A stretch of DNA of 39,677 nucleotides from Rhodothermaeota bacterium MED-G12 (GCA_002457365.1 NTKP01000009.1:1-39677), one strand, 5' to 3'; numbered from the stretch's first letter, positions 16,868 through 25,871 are shown. Numbers and translations: made by a program. Notes: a model not told the origin generated them from the sequence alone.

Positions 16868-17773
16868 ATGAATATTGATCCAGAAATACTGTCCCAAATA
16901 AAAGGACTAGAGCTTAAAGCCCAAAAAATTGTAGAGGGATTCATCGCTGGCTTACATAAAAGCCCTTATCATGGCTTTAGTGTTGAATTCGCGGAACACA
17001 GACCCTATAACACGGGCGACGATTTTAAGCATATAGATTGGAAGGCGTACGGAAAAAAAGAGCGTTTCTATGTGAAGCAGTACGAAGAAGAAACCAATTT
17101 GCGATGCTTTTTAGTTTTGGATATGAGTTCTTCTATGCATTTTCAACATAAGGCTCAATGGACTAAACTTCAGTATTCTACCCATTTAGCTGCGGCAATG
17201 GGGTACCTAATGCAAGGCCAAAGAGATGCGGTAGGATTTGCTTCTTTTACAGATACGATTGGTAGTTTGCTCCCTGCAAAGGGTACCAGGAGGCATTTGA
17301 GGCGAATTTTTTTAGAAATGGAGCCTTATTTAACTAAAAATAAAGGCGAGCGTACCGGGTCAGCTGCTGCATTGCATGAGTTAGCTGAACGTATTCATCA
17401 GCGAAGTTTAGTAGTTATTTTTACTGATTTATTCGAAAATATTGAAGAGCATGAGGCATTGATATCGGCGCTTAAACATTTACGCCATCGCAAGCACGAA
17501 GTTATATTGTTTAACGTAACCGAACATTCTACCGAGTTGAACTTAGATCTTGAACATGATCGTTATTTACTAGAAGATCTGGAGAGTGGTGAACAAATCG
17601 AGATTTCACCGGCACAGATTGGCCAGGATTATCGAGCAAATGTGGCTATGTATATGCAAGGGTTTAAGCAGGCTTGTAATGAATTTCAGATAGATTTTGA
17701 ATCCGTATCCACTGAGAAGCCCTTTAATGAGGCACTCATTCATTATTTGAAAAAAAGAAGTCGGTTAGGATAG
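16868..17773 (+). CDS. DUF58 / von Willebrand A-like protein
   Basis: A 301-residue soluble protein. The start at 16868 gives 'MNIDPEILSQIKGLELKAQK', the usual beginning; an upstream ATG would add 12 unrelated residues. The DUF58 signature is 'EHRPYNTGDDFKHIDWKAYG', followed by a vWA-like core with the metal-site motif DMSSSM (DxSxS) and a later 'LVVIFTDLFENIEEHEALIS'. DUF58 proteins usually work with MoxR-type AAA ATPases; none is visible in this window. It follows carB by 44 bp on the same strand and may share its transcript. Confidence 0.85.
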   Translation: MNIDPEILSQIKGLELKAQKIVEGFIAGLHKSPYHGFSVEFAEHRPYNTGDDFKHIDWKAYGKKERFYVKQYEEETNLRCFLVLDMSSSMHFQHKAQWTKLQYSTHLAAAMGYLMQGQRDAVGFASFTDTIGSLLPAKGTRRHLRRIFLEMEPYLTKNKGERTGSAAALHELAERIHQRSLVVIFTDLFENIEEHEALISALKHLRHRKHEVILFNVTEHSTELNLDLEHDRYLLEDLESGEQIEISPAQIGQDYRANVAMYMQGFKQACNEFQIDFESVSTEKPFNEALIHYLKKRSRLG

Positions 17774-17830
17774 TGTAGCTTCAAATGAATCGATGAGGTA
17801 TGGAAATGTATGCTCATTCGGTTCACTTAA

Positions 17831-18646
17831 TCATACTACTTTTGAGCGTTTTAGAATACGATTCAAGATTCCTGGAGCTAATCGTTTGAGGTAGAGTGCG
17901 AGACGTTCTTTAGGTCCAGATACTATAATTTCTTCTTTACGTGCTCTAATTTTAGGCCAAATTCGACGTAGCATTTCATGGGCATCCATTGCATGGGTAT
18001 GTAAGTCGCCCATTTTACCGAATGCTTGGCCATCGCCGGTGAGTGAATTTTGAGTTATTGCGGTTTTAATAGGGCCAGGGCATACTAATGTAATATCAAT
18101 GTTATGTTCATACATTTCTTGACGTATGGAATCGAAAGCACCTTGGATGGCATGTTTACTCGCCGCATAACCGGAACGATATTTAGTCCCAAACTTTCCG
18201 GCAACTGAGCTAGTTACTATGATATGTCCGGAACCTTGGTTAACCATGTTGGGTAAAATAAAACGGCTGAGGGCTAGGGCTCCAAATACATTAACTTCTA
18301 GTATTCGACGAATGGTTTGCATGTCGGTTTCCAGAAATAACGAGCGCTGACTAATGCCTCCATTATTCACTAGGACATCAATTTTATTTTTCCAAGCCCA
18401 GGCTTCTTCTGTTTTTTTCTGCAGTGATGCATCCCCAGAAGAAAGGTCTAATGGCAGAACCAATATATCACCACTAGAATCACTAGCTAAGTCAGATTTG
18501 AGTTTTTCTAATTCATCTGCCCGCCTAGAAGATAAAATAAGATGGGCGCCTTCCTTTGCATATTGCTGTGCAAATGCTTTTCCTATACCCGAGGAGGCTC
18601 CTGTTATCCAAACAACTGGTCGATTAGATGTGGCATACGCGGTCAT
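17831..18646 (-). CDS. Short-chain dehydrogenase/reductase (SDR)
   Basis: A 271-residue classical SDR. The cofactor-binding motif is TGASSGIG (15-22), NNGG lies before 'ISQRSLFLETD', and the catalytic set is Ser in 'IIVTSSVAG' plus the YAASK motif. The 'SSRRADELEKL' segment after the second strand suggests NADP(H) preference. The C-terminal basic stretch 'ERLALYLKRLAPGILNRILK' resembles the membrane-associated DHRS7-like subgroup. Substrate unknown. It is divergent from the response regulator gene. Confidence 0.88.
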   Translation of the reverse strand: MTAYATSNRPVVWITGASSGIGKAFAQQYAKEGAHLILSSRRADELEKLKSDLASDSSGDILVLPLDLSSGDASLQKKTEEAWAWKNKIDVLVNNGGISQRSLFLETDMQTIRRILEVNVFGALALSRFILPNMVNQGSGHIIVTSSVAGKFGTKYRSGYAASKHAIQGAFDSIRQEMYEHNIDITLVCPGPIKTAITQNSLTGDGQAFGKMGDLHTHAMDAHEMLRRIWPKIRARKEEIIVSGPKERLALYLKRLAPGILNRILKRSKVV

Positions 18647-18717
18647 AGTACTGAGTGTTATTTACAAAAGTTATCTTTATAATTTAGTTAATTATAGAGA
18701 GTAACTATAGTGCTAAA

Positions 18718-18725
18718 TATATTTG
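18718..18725 (+). promoter_or_regulatory. Possible -7 box upstream of the two-component system
   Basis: TATATTTG matches TAnnTTTG exactly and lies 53 bp before the response regulator ATG. A good TTTG -33 element at 19-21 bp upstream is not seen, so only the -7 half is supported. Confidence 0.35.
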
Positions 18726-18778
18726 TAGACTTGTCAAATCAAGCCTCCATAACATACCTGAATCTTCAATAAACCCCC

Positions 18779-19486
18779 ATGAACGTGGAGATTAAACATA
18801 CCCTACTATTACTGGAAGATGAATTAGAATCGGGCGAAATGTTAGCCAATTACTTAGAGTTGAATCACTTTCAAGTTCACTGGGCAAAGGATGGAAAGCA
18901 GGCATTAGCTATAATAGAATCGTATGCCGATGAAATTGAATTAGCTATTTTAGATATAATGGTGCCCATCATGGATGGAAAAGAAATTTGCGCACACATT
19001 AGAAAACATCCGGTACTATCTGATATTCCGGTTCTTTTTTTAACAGCTAGAGATGAGGAAAAAGATGAAATTGAGGGCTTAGAATTAGGTGCGGATGATT
19101 ACATTAAAAAACCAGCAGGCTTACATTTGATTAAGGCGCATGTAGAGAGTCAACTCCGGCGAATGCAACCAGAAAAAAAGCAGTGGTTACGGTACGATCA
19201 TGTATACTTGGATACCGATTCAAAACAGATGTTTATAAGTGACCAGCAAATAGATTTAACCCACACAGAATATATCATAGCTGAATTATTCTTTACACAT
19301 CCTAAAGTCGTATACAGCAGACATGAAATTTTGGAGCATATATCAGACGAGGAGAAATTTATTTTTGATCGAACCGTAGATGTGCACATAAAAAACCTAC
19401 GATTAAAAATGAAGGAAGAAGGTAAATTAATAAAAACCTACAGAGGCGTTGGCTATGGGTTCAATAGAGAGTTTTTACATTCATGA
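18779..19486 (+). CDS. OmpR/PhoB-family response regulator
   Basis: A 235-residue regulator. The receiver domain (about 8-125) has the acidic pocket E13 D14, phospho-acceptor D59 in LAILDIMVP, T89 in LTAR and K111 in KKPAG. A winged helix-turn-helix DNA-binding domain follows (about 137-232), with 'RTVDVHIKNLRLKM' as recognition helix and 'IKTYRGVGYGF' as wing. Its last codons overlap the sensor kinase ATG by 4 bp, so it is made in step with its partner. Target genes are not evident. Confidence 0.94.
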   Translation: MNVEIKHTLLLLEDELESGEMLANYLELNHFQVHWAKDGKQALAIIESYADEIELAILDIMVPIMDGKEICAHIRKHPVLSDIPVLFLTARDEEKDEIEGLELGADDYIKKPAGLHLIKAHVESQLRRMQPEKKQWLRYDHVYLDTDSKQMFISDQQIDLTHTEYIIAELFFTHPKVVYSRHEILEHISDEEKFIFDRTVDVHIKNLRLKMKEEGKLIKTYRGVGYGFNREFLHS

Positions 19487-20886
19487 ATATTCAATCTAAG
19501 CTCTCGGTAACCTATATATTATTATTAATCATCGGCATAATCACCATAAGCGCCTATGCTATTTTGAGCATTCGTTTCTTCCTATTTGCAGCAGGGCTTG
19601 ATGAATTTAAAAACGATATGCGGATTGTAAGACAAGCCGTTGAGTCGTCGGATGAAAATACCGATTTCTTTCCATTCATTACAGAAACCACGGCATTATT
19701 CGATTATGATTTAGCCTTATTTGATTCAACTGGTATACCAATCTATAATACTCAGCCCGAACAAGTATTTGTAGATTCACGAGAATTTTTAAGTGAAGTA
19801 GTAGTGGATTCAGTGCTAGGGAATTATGAAGAGATTTATGTGATGAATGATCCGGCTTATTCAAGGTTAGTGGCTTTTGCTAAAGTAGATGATGGGTTTC
19901 CTAGTGTAAGTTACTTACGAATTAGTAAGGACAAAGAAGAGTATTATGAGGCTGTAGACAATATTCGGCATATTATTTATGCCGGTATGCTATTCTCTAT
20001 TGCTGCGGTTATGGTGGTGAGCTTTATATTTTCTAAATATATGGCAGCTCCCATAAAACAGCTAAATGATGCAGCACTAAATATTGCTGATGGTCAGACC
20101 CATGAAACCCTTGAAATGGATCGTAACGATGAATTCGGGACCTTAGCAACATCACTCAATAAAATGGCGGAACGGTTTAAAAAGGATAATAGGCAGCTCC
20201 AATTGCTGAATGAAAAACAAAATCAATTTTTTGCCGATATTGCCCATGAAGTCAGAAACCCATTACATACAATATCTGGTGCTATTGAAATGCTTCAGAT
20301 AGAGGCTTTATCGAAGGAGAAAAAAGCACAATATATGGTAACCATGCAGAATCAAGTGGAACGCGTGGTTCGTTTATTTAACGATATTAAAATGTTGCAA
20401 CGTTACGATATGGATGAACATTTTATAGATAAAGAGGCGGTGGAGATAGGGTCTTTTCTAGAAAACATAATCACTACCTACGAACCATTAGCGCAGGAAA
20501 AAAATATAGAATTATCTTTGAAAATCTCTACTAATGCATCTGTAAACGCCGATAGAAATAAGTTAGATCAGGTCATGGACAACCTCATTATGAACGCCTT
20601 AAAGTATACCAATGAAGGTAGTATTAAGGTGCTTTGCGAACAGAATGAAACTCAAATTCAAATTTCGGTTGAGGATACAGGAATTGGTATTGCTTCCGAA
20701 CATCTAGACCGGCTTTTTGACCGATTTTACCGAACAGATAAAGCTCGCTCAAGGGATAAAGGGGGCACAGGCTTAGGTCTTGCTGTAGTGCGAGGAATAT
20801 TGAAAGCACATGATACTGACATACTAGTAAGTAGTGAGGTGGGTAAAGGTAGTCGGTTTTATTTTCAACTACCGATTATTAGCTGA
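19483..20886 (+). CDS. Membrane sensor histidine kinase
   Basis: A 467-residue kinase, partner of the response regulator. Transmembrane helices at about 8-30 and 165-187 flank a periplasmic sensor domain of some 130 residues. HAMP follows ('AAPIKQLNDAALNIADGQ'), then a HisKA dimerisation domain with H255 in 'FADIAHEVRNPLHTISG'. The ATP-binding domain has the N box NLIMNALKYT, G1 DTGIGIA, F box FDRFYR and G2 GGTGLGLA. All elements needed for autophosphorylation are present. The periplasmic domain shows no recognisable ligand motif, so the signal is unknown. Confidence 0.93.
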   Translation: MNIQSKLSVTYILLLIIGIITISAYAILSIRFFLFAAGLDEFKNDMRIVRQAVESSDENTDFFPFITETTALFDYDLALFDSTGIPIYNTQPEQVFVDSREFLSEVVVDSVLGNYEEIYVMNDPAYSRLVAFAKVDDGFPSVSYLRISKDKEEYYEAVDNIRHIIYAGMLFSIAAVMVVSFIFSKYMAAPIKQLNDAALNIADGQTHETLEMDRNDEFGTLATSLNKMAERFKKDNRQLQLLNEKQNQFFADIAHEVRNPLHTISGAIEMLQIEALSKEKKAQYMVTMQNQVERVVRLFNDIKMLQRYDMDEHFIDKEAVEIGSFLENIITTYEPLAQEKNIELSLKISTNASVNADRNKLDQVMDNLIMNALKYTNEGSIKVLCEQNETQIQISVEDTGIGIASEHLDRLFDRFYRTDKARSRDKGGTGLGLAVVRGILKAHDTDILVSSEVGKGSRFYFQLPIIS

Positions 20887-20937
20887 TACAGTGGCAACAT
20901 AGGTTTTAATTGGGCTGAAAAGAGATTAACTATTATG

Positions 20938-20970
20938 AAAAAAAGCCCTCTTTTAAAAGAGGGCTTAGTT
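20938..20970 (-). terminator. Perfect 24-bp palindromic terminator, probably bidirectional
   Basis: AAGCCCTCTTTT (20943-20954) is followed directly by its reverse complement AAAAGAGGGCTT (20955-20966). The seven-base A-run at 20938-20944 gives a U-tract on the minus strand. On the plus side TTAGTTTGATTTT follows. It sits between the convergent kinase gene and the HmuY-like gene and probably stops both. Confidence 0.82.
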
Positions 20971-21065
20971 TGATTTTGGGGTTCGGTGATTGGACGGAAA
21001 CCACTTACTTGCTAAGCTTTAGAACTAACTACGGCACGATGAACAAGTAATCTAGTCATCCAATG

Positions 21066-22121
21066 TTATTCAAAAAAGCGAGAGCCATCTTTTTGTAGGG
21101 CATATTCAATGGTATAATGGCGATCAGCTGGGCGAATAAAATTGATGAAATTTTGAGAATTAACATCTGGATTGCCCTTGTAATAACTAATAACTCTGAA
21201 TTTAGCATACAAATCATCCGGAGTCTTCACTGTTAAGGTGTAGTTTTCTTTAGGTAAAATAGCATGTGGTGGCGTGTTGTTCATTGTATAAGTATACCAA
21301 GCGGCGTCCATACTTCCATAGCCTTCCAGCGGCGCTTCATCTACCAAATTAAATGCCGTATTTAATGGTTGTAAACCACCATTATGTCCAGTGTTCGCAA
21401 TAATATTCGTAGCATTAAAGCCAATATCCCATTGTGATGAAAGGGAATCTTCAACGATAGTACCTGTGTCTAGATCTAAGAATGTATAGGAATCAACATG
21501 ATATAGTTGTGTACTTTCAGATTCCTGTAGTACATAGTTAAAGCTGAAATATCCATCCGCTGGACGAGTCATGAAATTAGCAAACTCAGCTGAAGTCACA
21601 TCTGGATTCCCTTCGTAATAACTTAATATTTCCATTTTAGCATAGTTACCCGTTGGCGTTTTAATAATAACAGTAGCGTTGCTATTCGGTAAGACGGCAT
21701 GCTTAGGTAAATTTGGTGCTTCTCCAGTATAAATATACCATGACGTATTAGTAGCTTCATAACCTGATTCAGGGGCATTTTCAACCTCAGAATAGGCTGT
21801 TTGAATCACCTGAATTCCACCGCCATGTGCCGTATTAGCCAAAAGTGTGGTGCCTGAGAAGGCAATATCCCATACATCTGAACTAGAGTCAGCAATGGTG
21901 ACACCTTGATCTAAATCGTAAAAGGTATATTTACCTTCTTGACCAGGATAATCATTGATGTCAGTCACTAGCTCCATATTTTCGATGATAGTATTATAAT
22001 TTGCAGCAATATCTTCGATAATCGAATTAGTGACGGGAGCCGGTCCGTCGGTACTATTGCCCACACAGGCAGATAAGAGAAATAGCCCGCTTAAAAGGCT
22101 AAATAATGATAGATTTTTCAT
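21066..22121 (-). CDS. HmuY-like lipoprotein with two tandem HmuY domains
   Basis: A 351-residue secreted lipoprotein with lipobox LLSAC (Cys19). Residues about 62-198 and 208-347 are two copies of the same domain: 'YTFYDLDQG' and 'YTFLDLDTG', 'WDIAFSGTTLLANT' and 'WDIGFNATNIIANT', then 'YYEGNPDV' and 'YYKGNPDV', ending 'FNYVLQ' and 'IEYALQ'. The WDIaF...aNTg core matches the HmuY hemophore family, which hands heme to a TonB-dependent receptor. Each copy keeps two histidines, H99/H141 and H246/H286, that could serve as heme ligands (inference). The receptor gene is 82 bp upstream on the same strand. A second TBDR ligand type remains possible, since not all HmuY homologues have been shown to bind heme. 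Confidence 0.8.
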   Translation of the reverse strand: MKNLSLFSLLSGLFLLSACVGNSTDGPAPVTNSIIEDIAANYNTIIENMELVTDINDYPGQEGKYTFYDLDQGVTIADSSSDVWDIAFSGTTLLANTAHGGGIQVIQTAYSEVENAPESGYEATNTSWYIYTGEAPNLPKHAVLPNSNATVIIKTPTGNYAKMEILSYYEGNPDVTSAEFANFMTRPADGYFSFNYVLQESESTQLYHVDSYTFLDLDTGTIVEDSLSSQWDIGFNATNIIANTGHNGGLQPLNTAFNLVDEAPLEGYGSMDAAWYTYTMNNTPPHAILPKENYTLTVKTPDDLYAKFRVISYYKGNPDVNSQNFINFIRPADRHYTIEYALQKDGSRFFE

Positions 22122-22203
22122 AATGAATAGTAAGTTTATTTGTTTGTGAGTTAATTAAAATGATTGTTGAATAAGATTTAATAGCCTAGCGCAGATTCAT
22201 TCG

Positions 22204-24600
22204 TTAAAAATCAAGGGAAACTTGGGCATACAGAATGCGTCCTGGATTGGATGGTAAACGCTGTGGTTCAGTAACATTCGTCACGTTATTTATCCCTATT
22301 TGAATGCGATACTGCTGCTTGAAAGTTTTGGCAACTGAGGTATTAATGATGGTATAGCCGTTTACTGTTTCTCTGCCATCGATTCGATTATTTCCGTTTA
22401 GGTCCACAAACCCATAAGCACCGCGATACTGAACTCGAATATTAGCGTCCAACCCAAGCCGCTCGGAAGCATAAAACAACTTTAGGTTACCAGTATAACG
22501 GGAGCGATTAAACATGGGGACGTACCTGGTTTTTTCCTTTTTTACAACTACACCGTCAACTACATCATCAAATTCCTCGGTAATCCGTTGACGAGTATCT
22601 AATAGCTGCCCACCAACAGACCAATCTAGATTGTTGAGTAAAAATGAGGCAGTCCGAAGCTCTAAATCTATACCCTGACTATACATTCTTCTGATATTCA
22701 CGTAAGAAAAAACGGATTGATTGTTAACTTTCTGGGCAATACGTTGGGTTTCAATTAGGTCGCGAACCTGATTACGGAAAGCATTAAAACGAATACTAGT
22801 ATGTTTCGTTGCGAACCAATCAGCCCCAATGTTTAAGGCATAAGCACGTTCTGCTCTTATTTCTCCAAGACTAGATGGGTCAATGAAAATTTCTGAAAGT
22901 TGACCACTTTCCTCTAGTTGCTGAAGACCTGCTTCTAAAGTAGAAGTACCGAACACACTATAGCCAGAAATAGGATTGCTAAAATTCAAAAAGAGCTGCC
23001 TAAAATCAGGAGCTTTGTACCCTCCACCAAATGAGGCTTTCAGACTAAAGTCTTGCGTTAATTTCCATCGAGTAGACAGTTTGGGGCTTAGCTGCGATGC
23101 GTACTCACTATGATTGTCGTATCGAAATCCAACCGTTAGAGAATAATCATCACTAGCACGCCAATCGTGTTGTCCATAAAAGTAGGTGCTTGCAAAGCCA
23201 GGTACTTCCGCATAAATTTCTGCATTAAGTGATTCGGTATTAGTACCTGCGCCCAAAATAGTAGTGTGGGTATTATCCCAGAACGTAGAGGCTTTAAATT
23301 CTACCTTATTTAGTTTCTGTGCGAATGCATCTGAAAAATAACGGGTATTTGAATCGGTTAGATTTAAAACGGACTCGCTTTCAAAATACCCCCAATAAGC
23401 ACTGGCCTCTATAAGGTGAACCGACCCAACGGCATATTTCAAAGTAGGTGAAAGATAATAGTCTTGCTGAAACTCAGTACCATATGCGTCAAAGCTTCTT
23501 CTACGATCAAGGACTACATCTTGAAACGATTGATCTTCTCGATAATATCTGCCCGAAATATCGAGCGAGAGACCTGGCTGAAATTGGTATTTTACTCCAC
23601 CTTGTAAGGTGTAATTAGTGTATTTTGGAATCGTTGGGGCTACGGTTTCTGGGTTTAAATCATACCCATTCGAGCCGTTTACATTTCCAAAAAATCGAGC
23701 CTGTAGGTGTTGTTCTTTAAAATTAAATTGACCAGAAATATCTTTGGTATTATGGGTACCATAACGAGTGTTTAAACCCCATTCAAAAGGCTTTGAACCC
23801 TTATCTGTGATGATATTTATGACTCCGGCTAAGGCATCGCTGCCCCATAATGCTGAAGAAGGGCCTTTCACTACTTCTACCTGTTCAATATTCCCAACGG
23901 CAAGCCGGTTAAGATTCAAGGTCCCGGCAGTGCGACCAATCACGGGTTGATTGTCAATGAGAATGAGGGTGTACTCTGGATCAAATCCCTGCATTTGTAA
24001 TCCAGTGCCGTGATTTTCAACCAAATAAAATCCCAACTGTTCCGATAACACATCACTTAGTCGAAGATTGCCTGATTGTTGGATTTCCTGTTTTTGGACA
24101 ACTATCATAGGCACACTTACTTGTGATAAGGCTTCTTGTGTCCTAGATGCGGTAACCACTATTGTGCCATTTTCATAGGGTTTACTTTCAAGACGCACCT
24201 CTATAAAAACCTTGTCTTTTGGAATTAACTCCAAGGTTCTTTGATACTCAACATATCCAATATGACTTATCTGTAGCTTGTATTCACCCGGTTTAATACC
24301 CTTTATTATATATAAACCAGAAGAATCTGTATAGGTACCTACATATTCGTTAAGTCGAATATTAGCGCCGACTACAACGATACCGTCCTCATTTAATACC
24401 CTACCCATGAGCTGAGCTGTAGTATCCACGTTGGTGTACACAAAAGTGGTCCGAACCGATTGGCTTTTAGATGATGTGATTGCCATCGAAGATTCTGTCA
24501 ACAGCAATACAATCAATCCAACGAGGAGTACCCAAGCGAATCGGTGTGAAGACAAGTAAGTTCCTAGCATTCTCGTATGAACAACGGGAAATAATGACAT
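22204..24600 (-). CDS. TonB-dependent outer-membrane receptor (HmuR-like) with carboxypeptidase-like N-terminal domain
   Basis: A 798-residue outer-membrane receptor. A hydrophobic signal region spans about 20-40 (the ATG at residue 11 is an alternative start). A carboxypeptidase-regulatory-like beta-sandwich follows (about 62-140). 'TIVVTASR' sits near the TonB-box position. The plug has 'LSDVLSEQLGFYLVENHG', 'VEVVKGPSSALWGSDALAGV' and 'INIITDKGSK'. The barrel ends in 'GRILYAQVSLDF' with the terminal Phe typical of barrels. The 'GGYKAPDFRQLFLNFSN' segment is seen in receptors paired with HmuY-like proteins. Heme or another chelate is the likely cargo, based on the neighbour. I saw no clear Fur-type operator upstream. 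Confidence 0.9.
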   Translation of the reverse strand: MSLFPVVHTRMLGTYLSSHRFAWVLLVGLIVLLLTESSMAITSSKSQSVRTTFVYTNVDTTAQLMGRVLNEDGIVVVGANIRLNEYVGTYTDSSGLYIIKGIKPGEYKLQISHIGYVEYQRTLELIPKDKVFIEVRLESKPYENGTIVVTASRTQEALSQVSVPMIVVQKQEIQQSGNLRLSDVLSEQLGFYLVENHGTGLQMQGFDPEYTLILIDNQPVIGRTAGTLNLNRLAVGNIEQVEVVKGPSSALWGSDALAGVINIITDKGSKPFEWGLNTRYGTHNTKDISGQFNFKEQHLQARFFGNVNGSNGYDLNPETVAPTIPKYTNYTLQGGVKYQFQPGLSLDISGRYYREDQSFQDVVLDRRRSFDAYGTEFQQDYYLSPTLKYAVGSVHLIEASAYWGYFESESVLNLTDSNTRYFSDAFAQKLNKVEFKASTFWDNTHTTILGAGTNTESLNAEIYAEVPGFASTYFYGQHDWRASDDYSLTVGFRYDNHSEYASQLSPKLSTRWKLTQDFSLKASFGGGYKAPDFRQLFLNFSNPISGYSVFGTSTLEAGLQQLEESGQLSEIFIDPSSLGEIRAERAYALNIGADWFATKHTSIRFNAFRNQVRDLIETQRIAQKVNNQSVFSYVNIRRMYSQGIDLELRTASFLLNNLDWSVGGQLLDTRQRITEEFDDVVDGVVVKKEKTRYVPMFNRSRYTGNLKLFYASERLGLDANIRVQYRGAYGFVDLNGNNRIDGRETVNGYTIINTSVAKTFKQQYRIQIGINNVTNVTEPQRLPSNPGRILYAQVSLDF

Positions 24601-24700
24601 CCCTTGATAAATAGTCGTTTTGTAGCTTAGCTAATTCTTATTGCTAGTAAATAAAAGGATGAATTGTGAAGATAATGTGAAGATGAAGAGGTATATCCAA

Positions 24701-25093
24701 CTATGCTTTGTTTTCGTTGGGAATACGGACTAGTCGTATAGCCGCTCCAGTATATCCTATCAATAGGGAAAGTCCGCCAAGTGGAGTGAGATAAACGATC
24801 CAAGGATTTGGTGCCAAACATAACACATAGAGACTGCCCGAAAAGAGTATAATTCCGACAACTAAGAATGTCATTGCCAGTCCAAGGGAAACACGATAAC
24901 TACGCTCTAATAGACTTAAACCCATTAATCCCAGCGCATTCCAAAATTGATATTGAACAGCGGTTTCCCATGTATCTAATAAACCATTTGAAAGTTTACT
25001 TTCTAAGAAATGAGAACCCATGGCTCCTAATGCAACAGCAAAAGCTAAAAACACCAGGGACATTGCACTAAAGCGAGATATTGGACAAGTCAT
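24701..25093 (-). CDS. DUF423 family membrane protein
   Basis: A 130-residue integral membrane protein with four hydrophobic helices. The DUF423 signatures are 'GAMGSHFLESKL', 'TWETAVQYQFWNALGLMG', 'LFSGSLYVLCL' and 'LTPLGGLSLLIGYTGAA'. The function of the family is not established. It lies between the heme receptor gene and the divergent DUF411 gene, and its upstream region contains two 26-bp direct repeats. Confidence 0.87.
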   Translation of the reverse strand: MTCPISRFSAMSLVFLAFAVALGAMGSHFLESKLSNGLLDTWETAVQYQFWNALGLMGLSLLERSYRVSLGLAMTFLVVGIILFSGSLYVLCLAPNPWIVYLTPLGGLSLLIGYTGAAIRLVRIPNENKA

Positions 25094-25106
25094 TACAGTT
25101 GTTTAA

Positions 25107-25174
25107 TTGGTTAGTACGGATAAGAATTACAATAAGTACTCGTAATATTTGGTTAGTACGGATAAGATTTACAA
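25107..25174. repeat. 26-bp direct repeat pair in the DUF423/DUF411 divergent region
   Basis: TTGGTTAGTACGGATAAGAA followed by TTACAA (25107-25132) recurs at 25149-25174 with one difference (A to T at the 20th base). The spacing start to start is 42 bp, four helical turns. Copy 1 ends 13 bp before the DUF423 ATG; copy 2 lies about 90 bp before the DUF411 ATG. No inverted symmetry is obvious. Most likely two sites for one regulator or a duplicated leader element. Confidence 0.7.
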
Positions 25175-25205
25175 AAATAATGAAGAATTTATGAACTGAG
25201 TGCAA
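25172..25205 (-). promoter_or_regulatory. Possible promoter of DUF423
   Basis: On the minus strand TTG (plus 25203-25205) is followed after 23 bp by TATTTTTG (plus 25172-25179), which matches TAnnTTTG exactly. If used, the 26-bp repeats would be transcribed as the DUF423 5' leader. The spacing is longer than usual and the -33 element is only TTG. Confidence 0.3.
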
Positions 25206-25265
25206 TTATTTAGTGTAATATACATAGGTTTAAAAATTCAACTATCCATCACATAATGTATATCA

Positions 25266-25790
25266 ATGAATAATCAACAAATTTTATTGTTAGGGTCTTT
25301 TATTACCGTTTTGGTAGTGGCTATCCTATTTTGGCCTTCTACCGATGCCGAACAGCCCCAAACTGCAGCTCAGGCAAGCATGGAATCTACACGTTCTGTG
25401 ATGCAAGCACCCGAAGGCGCTATTTTAGTTACCATGTACAAGAACGAGGGCTGTATGTGTTGTACACGTTGGGCCGAGCATATGAACAAAGAAGGTTTTT
25501 TTGTAACTGAAAAGGTCACTCGGGAATTAGGGGCTATTAAATCTGAGCAGGGTATTTCTAACGAACTAGCCTCCTGCCATACTGCTATGATCGATGGTTA
25601 TATCGTGGAGGGGCATGTACCTCCGGCCGATGTTCAACGATTATTGAAGGAACGTCCAGATGCTATAGGACTCTCAGTTCCAGGTATGCCAGAGGGGTCA
25701 CCGGGGATGGAAGGACCTAACCCAGATCCCTATGATGTACTCTTAATTAATTCGGACGGAAGCACTTCGGTCTTTAGTTCATATCGTTAA
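25266..25790 (+). CDS. DUF411 metal-binding protein, membrane anchored
   Basis: A 174-residue protein. Residues 5-23 form a signal anchor and the rest is periplasmic. The DUF411 core keeps C63, C65 and C66 in 'NEGCMCCTRWAEHM', C104-H105 in 'LASCHTAMIDGYIVEGHVP' with H117, and 'GLSVPGMPEGSPGME'. The family is associated with copper in other bacteria. Here it stands among copper-family genes (Sco1, PCu(A)C), which supports a role in copper or metal binding. It is transcribed alone, with its own terminator, and divergently from DUF423. TAGGTTTA (25225-25232) is a near match to a -7 box. Confidence 0.87.
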   Translation: MNNQQILLLGSFITVLVVAILFWPSTDAEQPQTAAQASMESTRSVMQAPEGAILVTMYKNEGCMCCTRWAEHMNKEGFFVTEKVTRELGAIKSEQGISNELASCHTAMIDGYIVEGHVPPADVQRLLKERPDAIGLSVPGMPEGSPGMEGPNPDPYDVLLINSDGSTSVFSSYR

Positions 25791-25871
25791 AATTTTGGGA
25801 ACCATTTTCGAGTTGTACGATGTTGTATAGGCATACTGTAGATTCATACTCCGAATAACTCAAACCGACTT

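Noticed and set aside
18779..24600. Two-component system as regulator of the heme uptake pair
   Set aside because: The genes are convergent and separated by a strong terminator; proximity alone is not evidence.
24601..24700. Fur-type operator upstream of the TonB receptor
   Set aside because: The AT-rich stretch contains TTAGCTAAGCTA-like partial dyads, but no match to a 19-bp Fur box that I could justify.
25107..25174. Direct repeats as a CRISPR fragment
   Set aside because: Only two units with a 16-bp spacer, no cas genes and no leader; spacer length and copy number do not fit.
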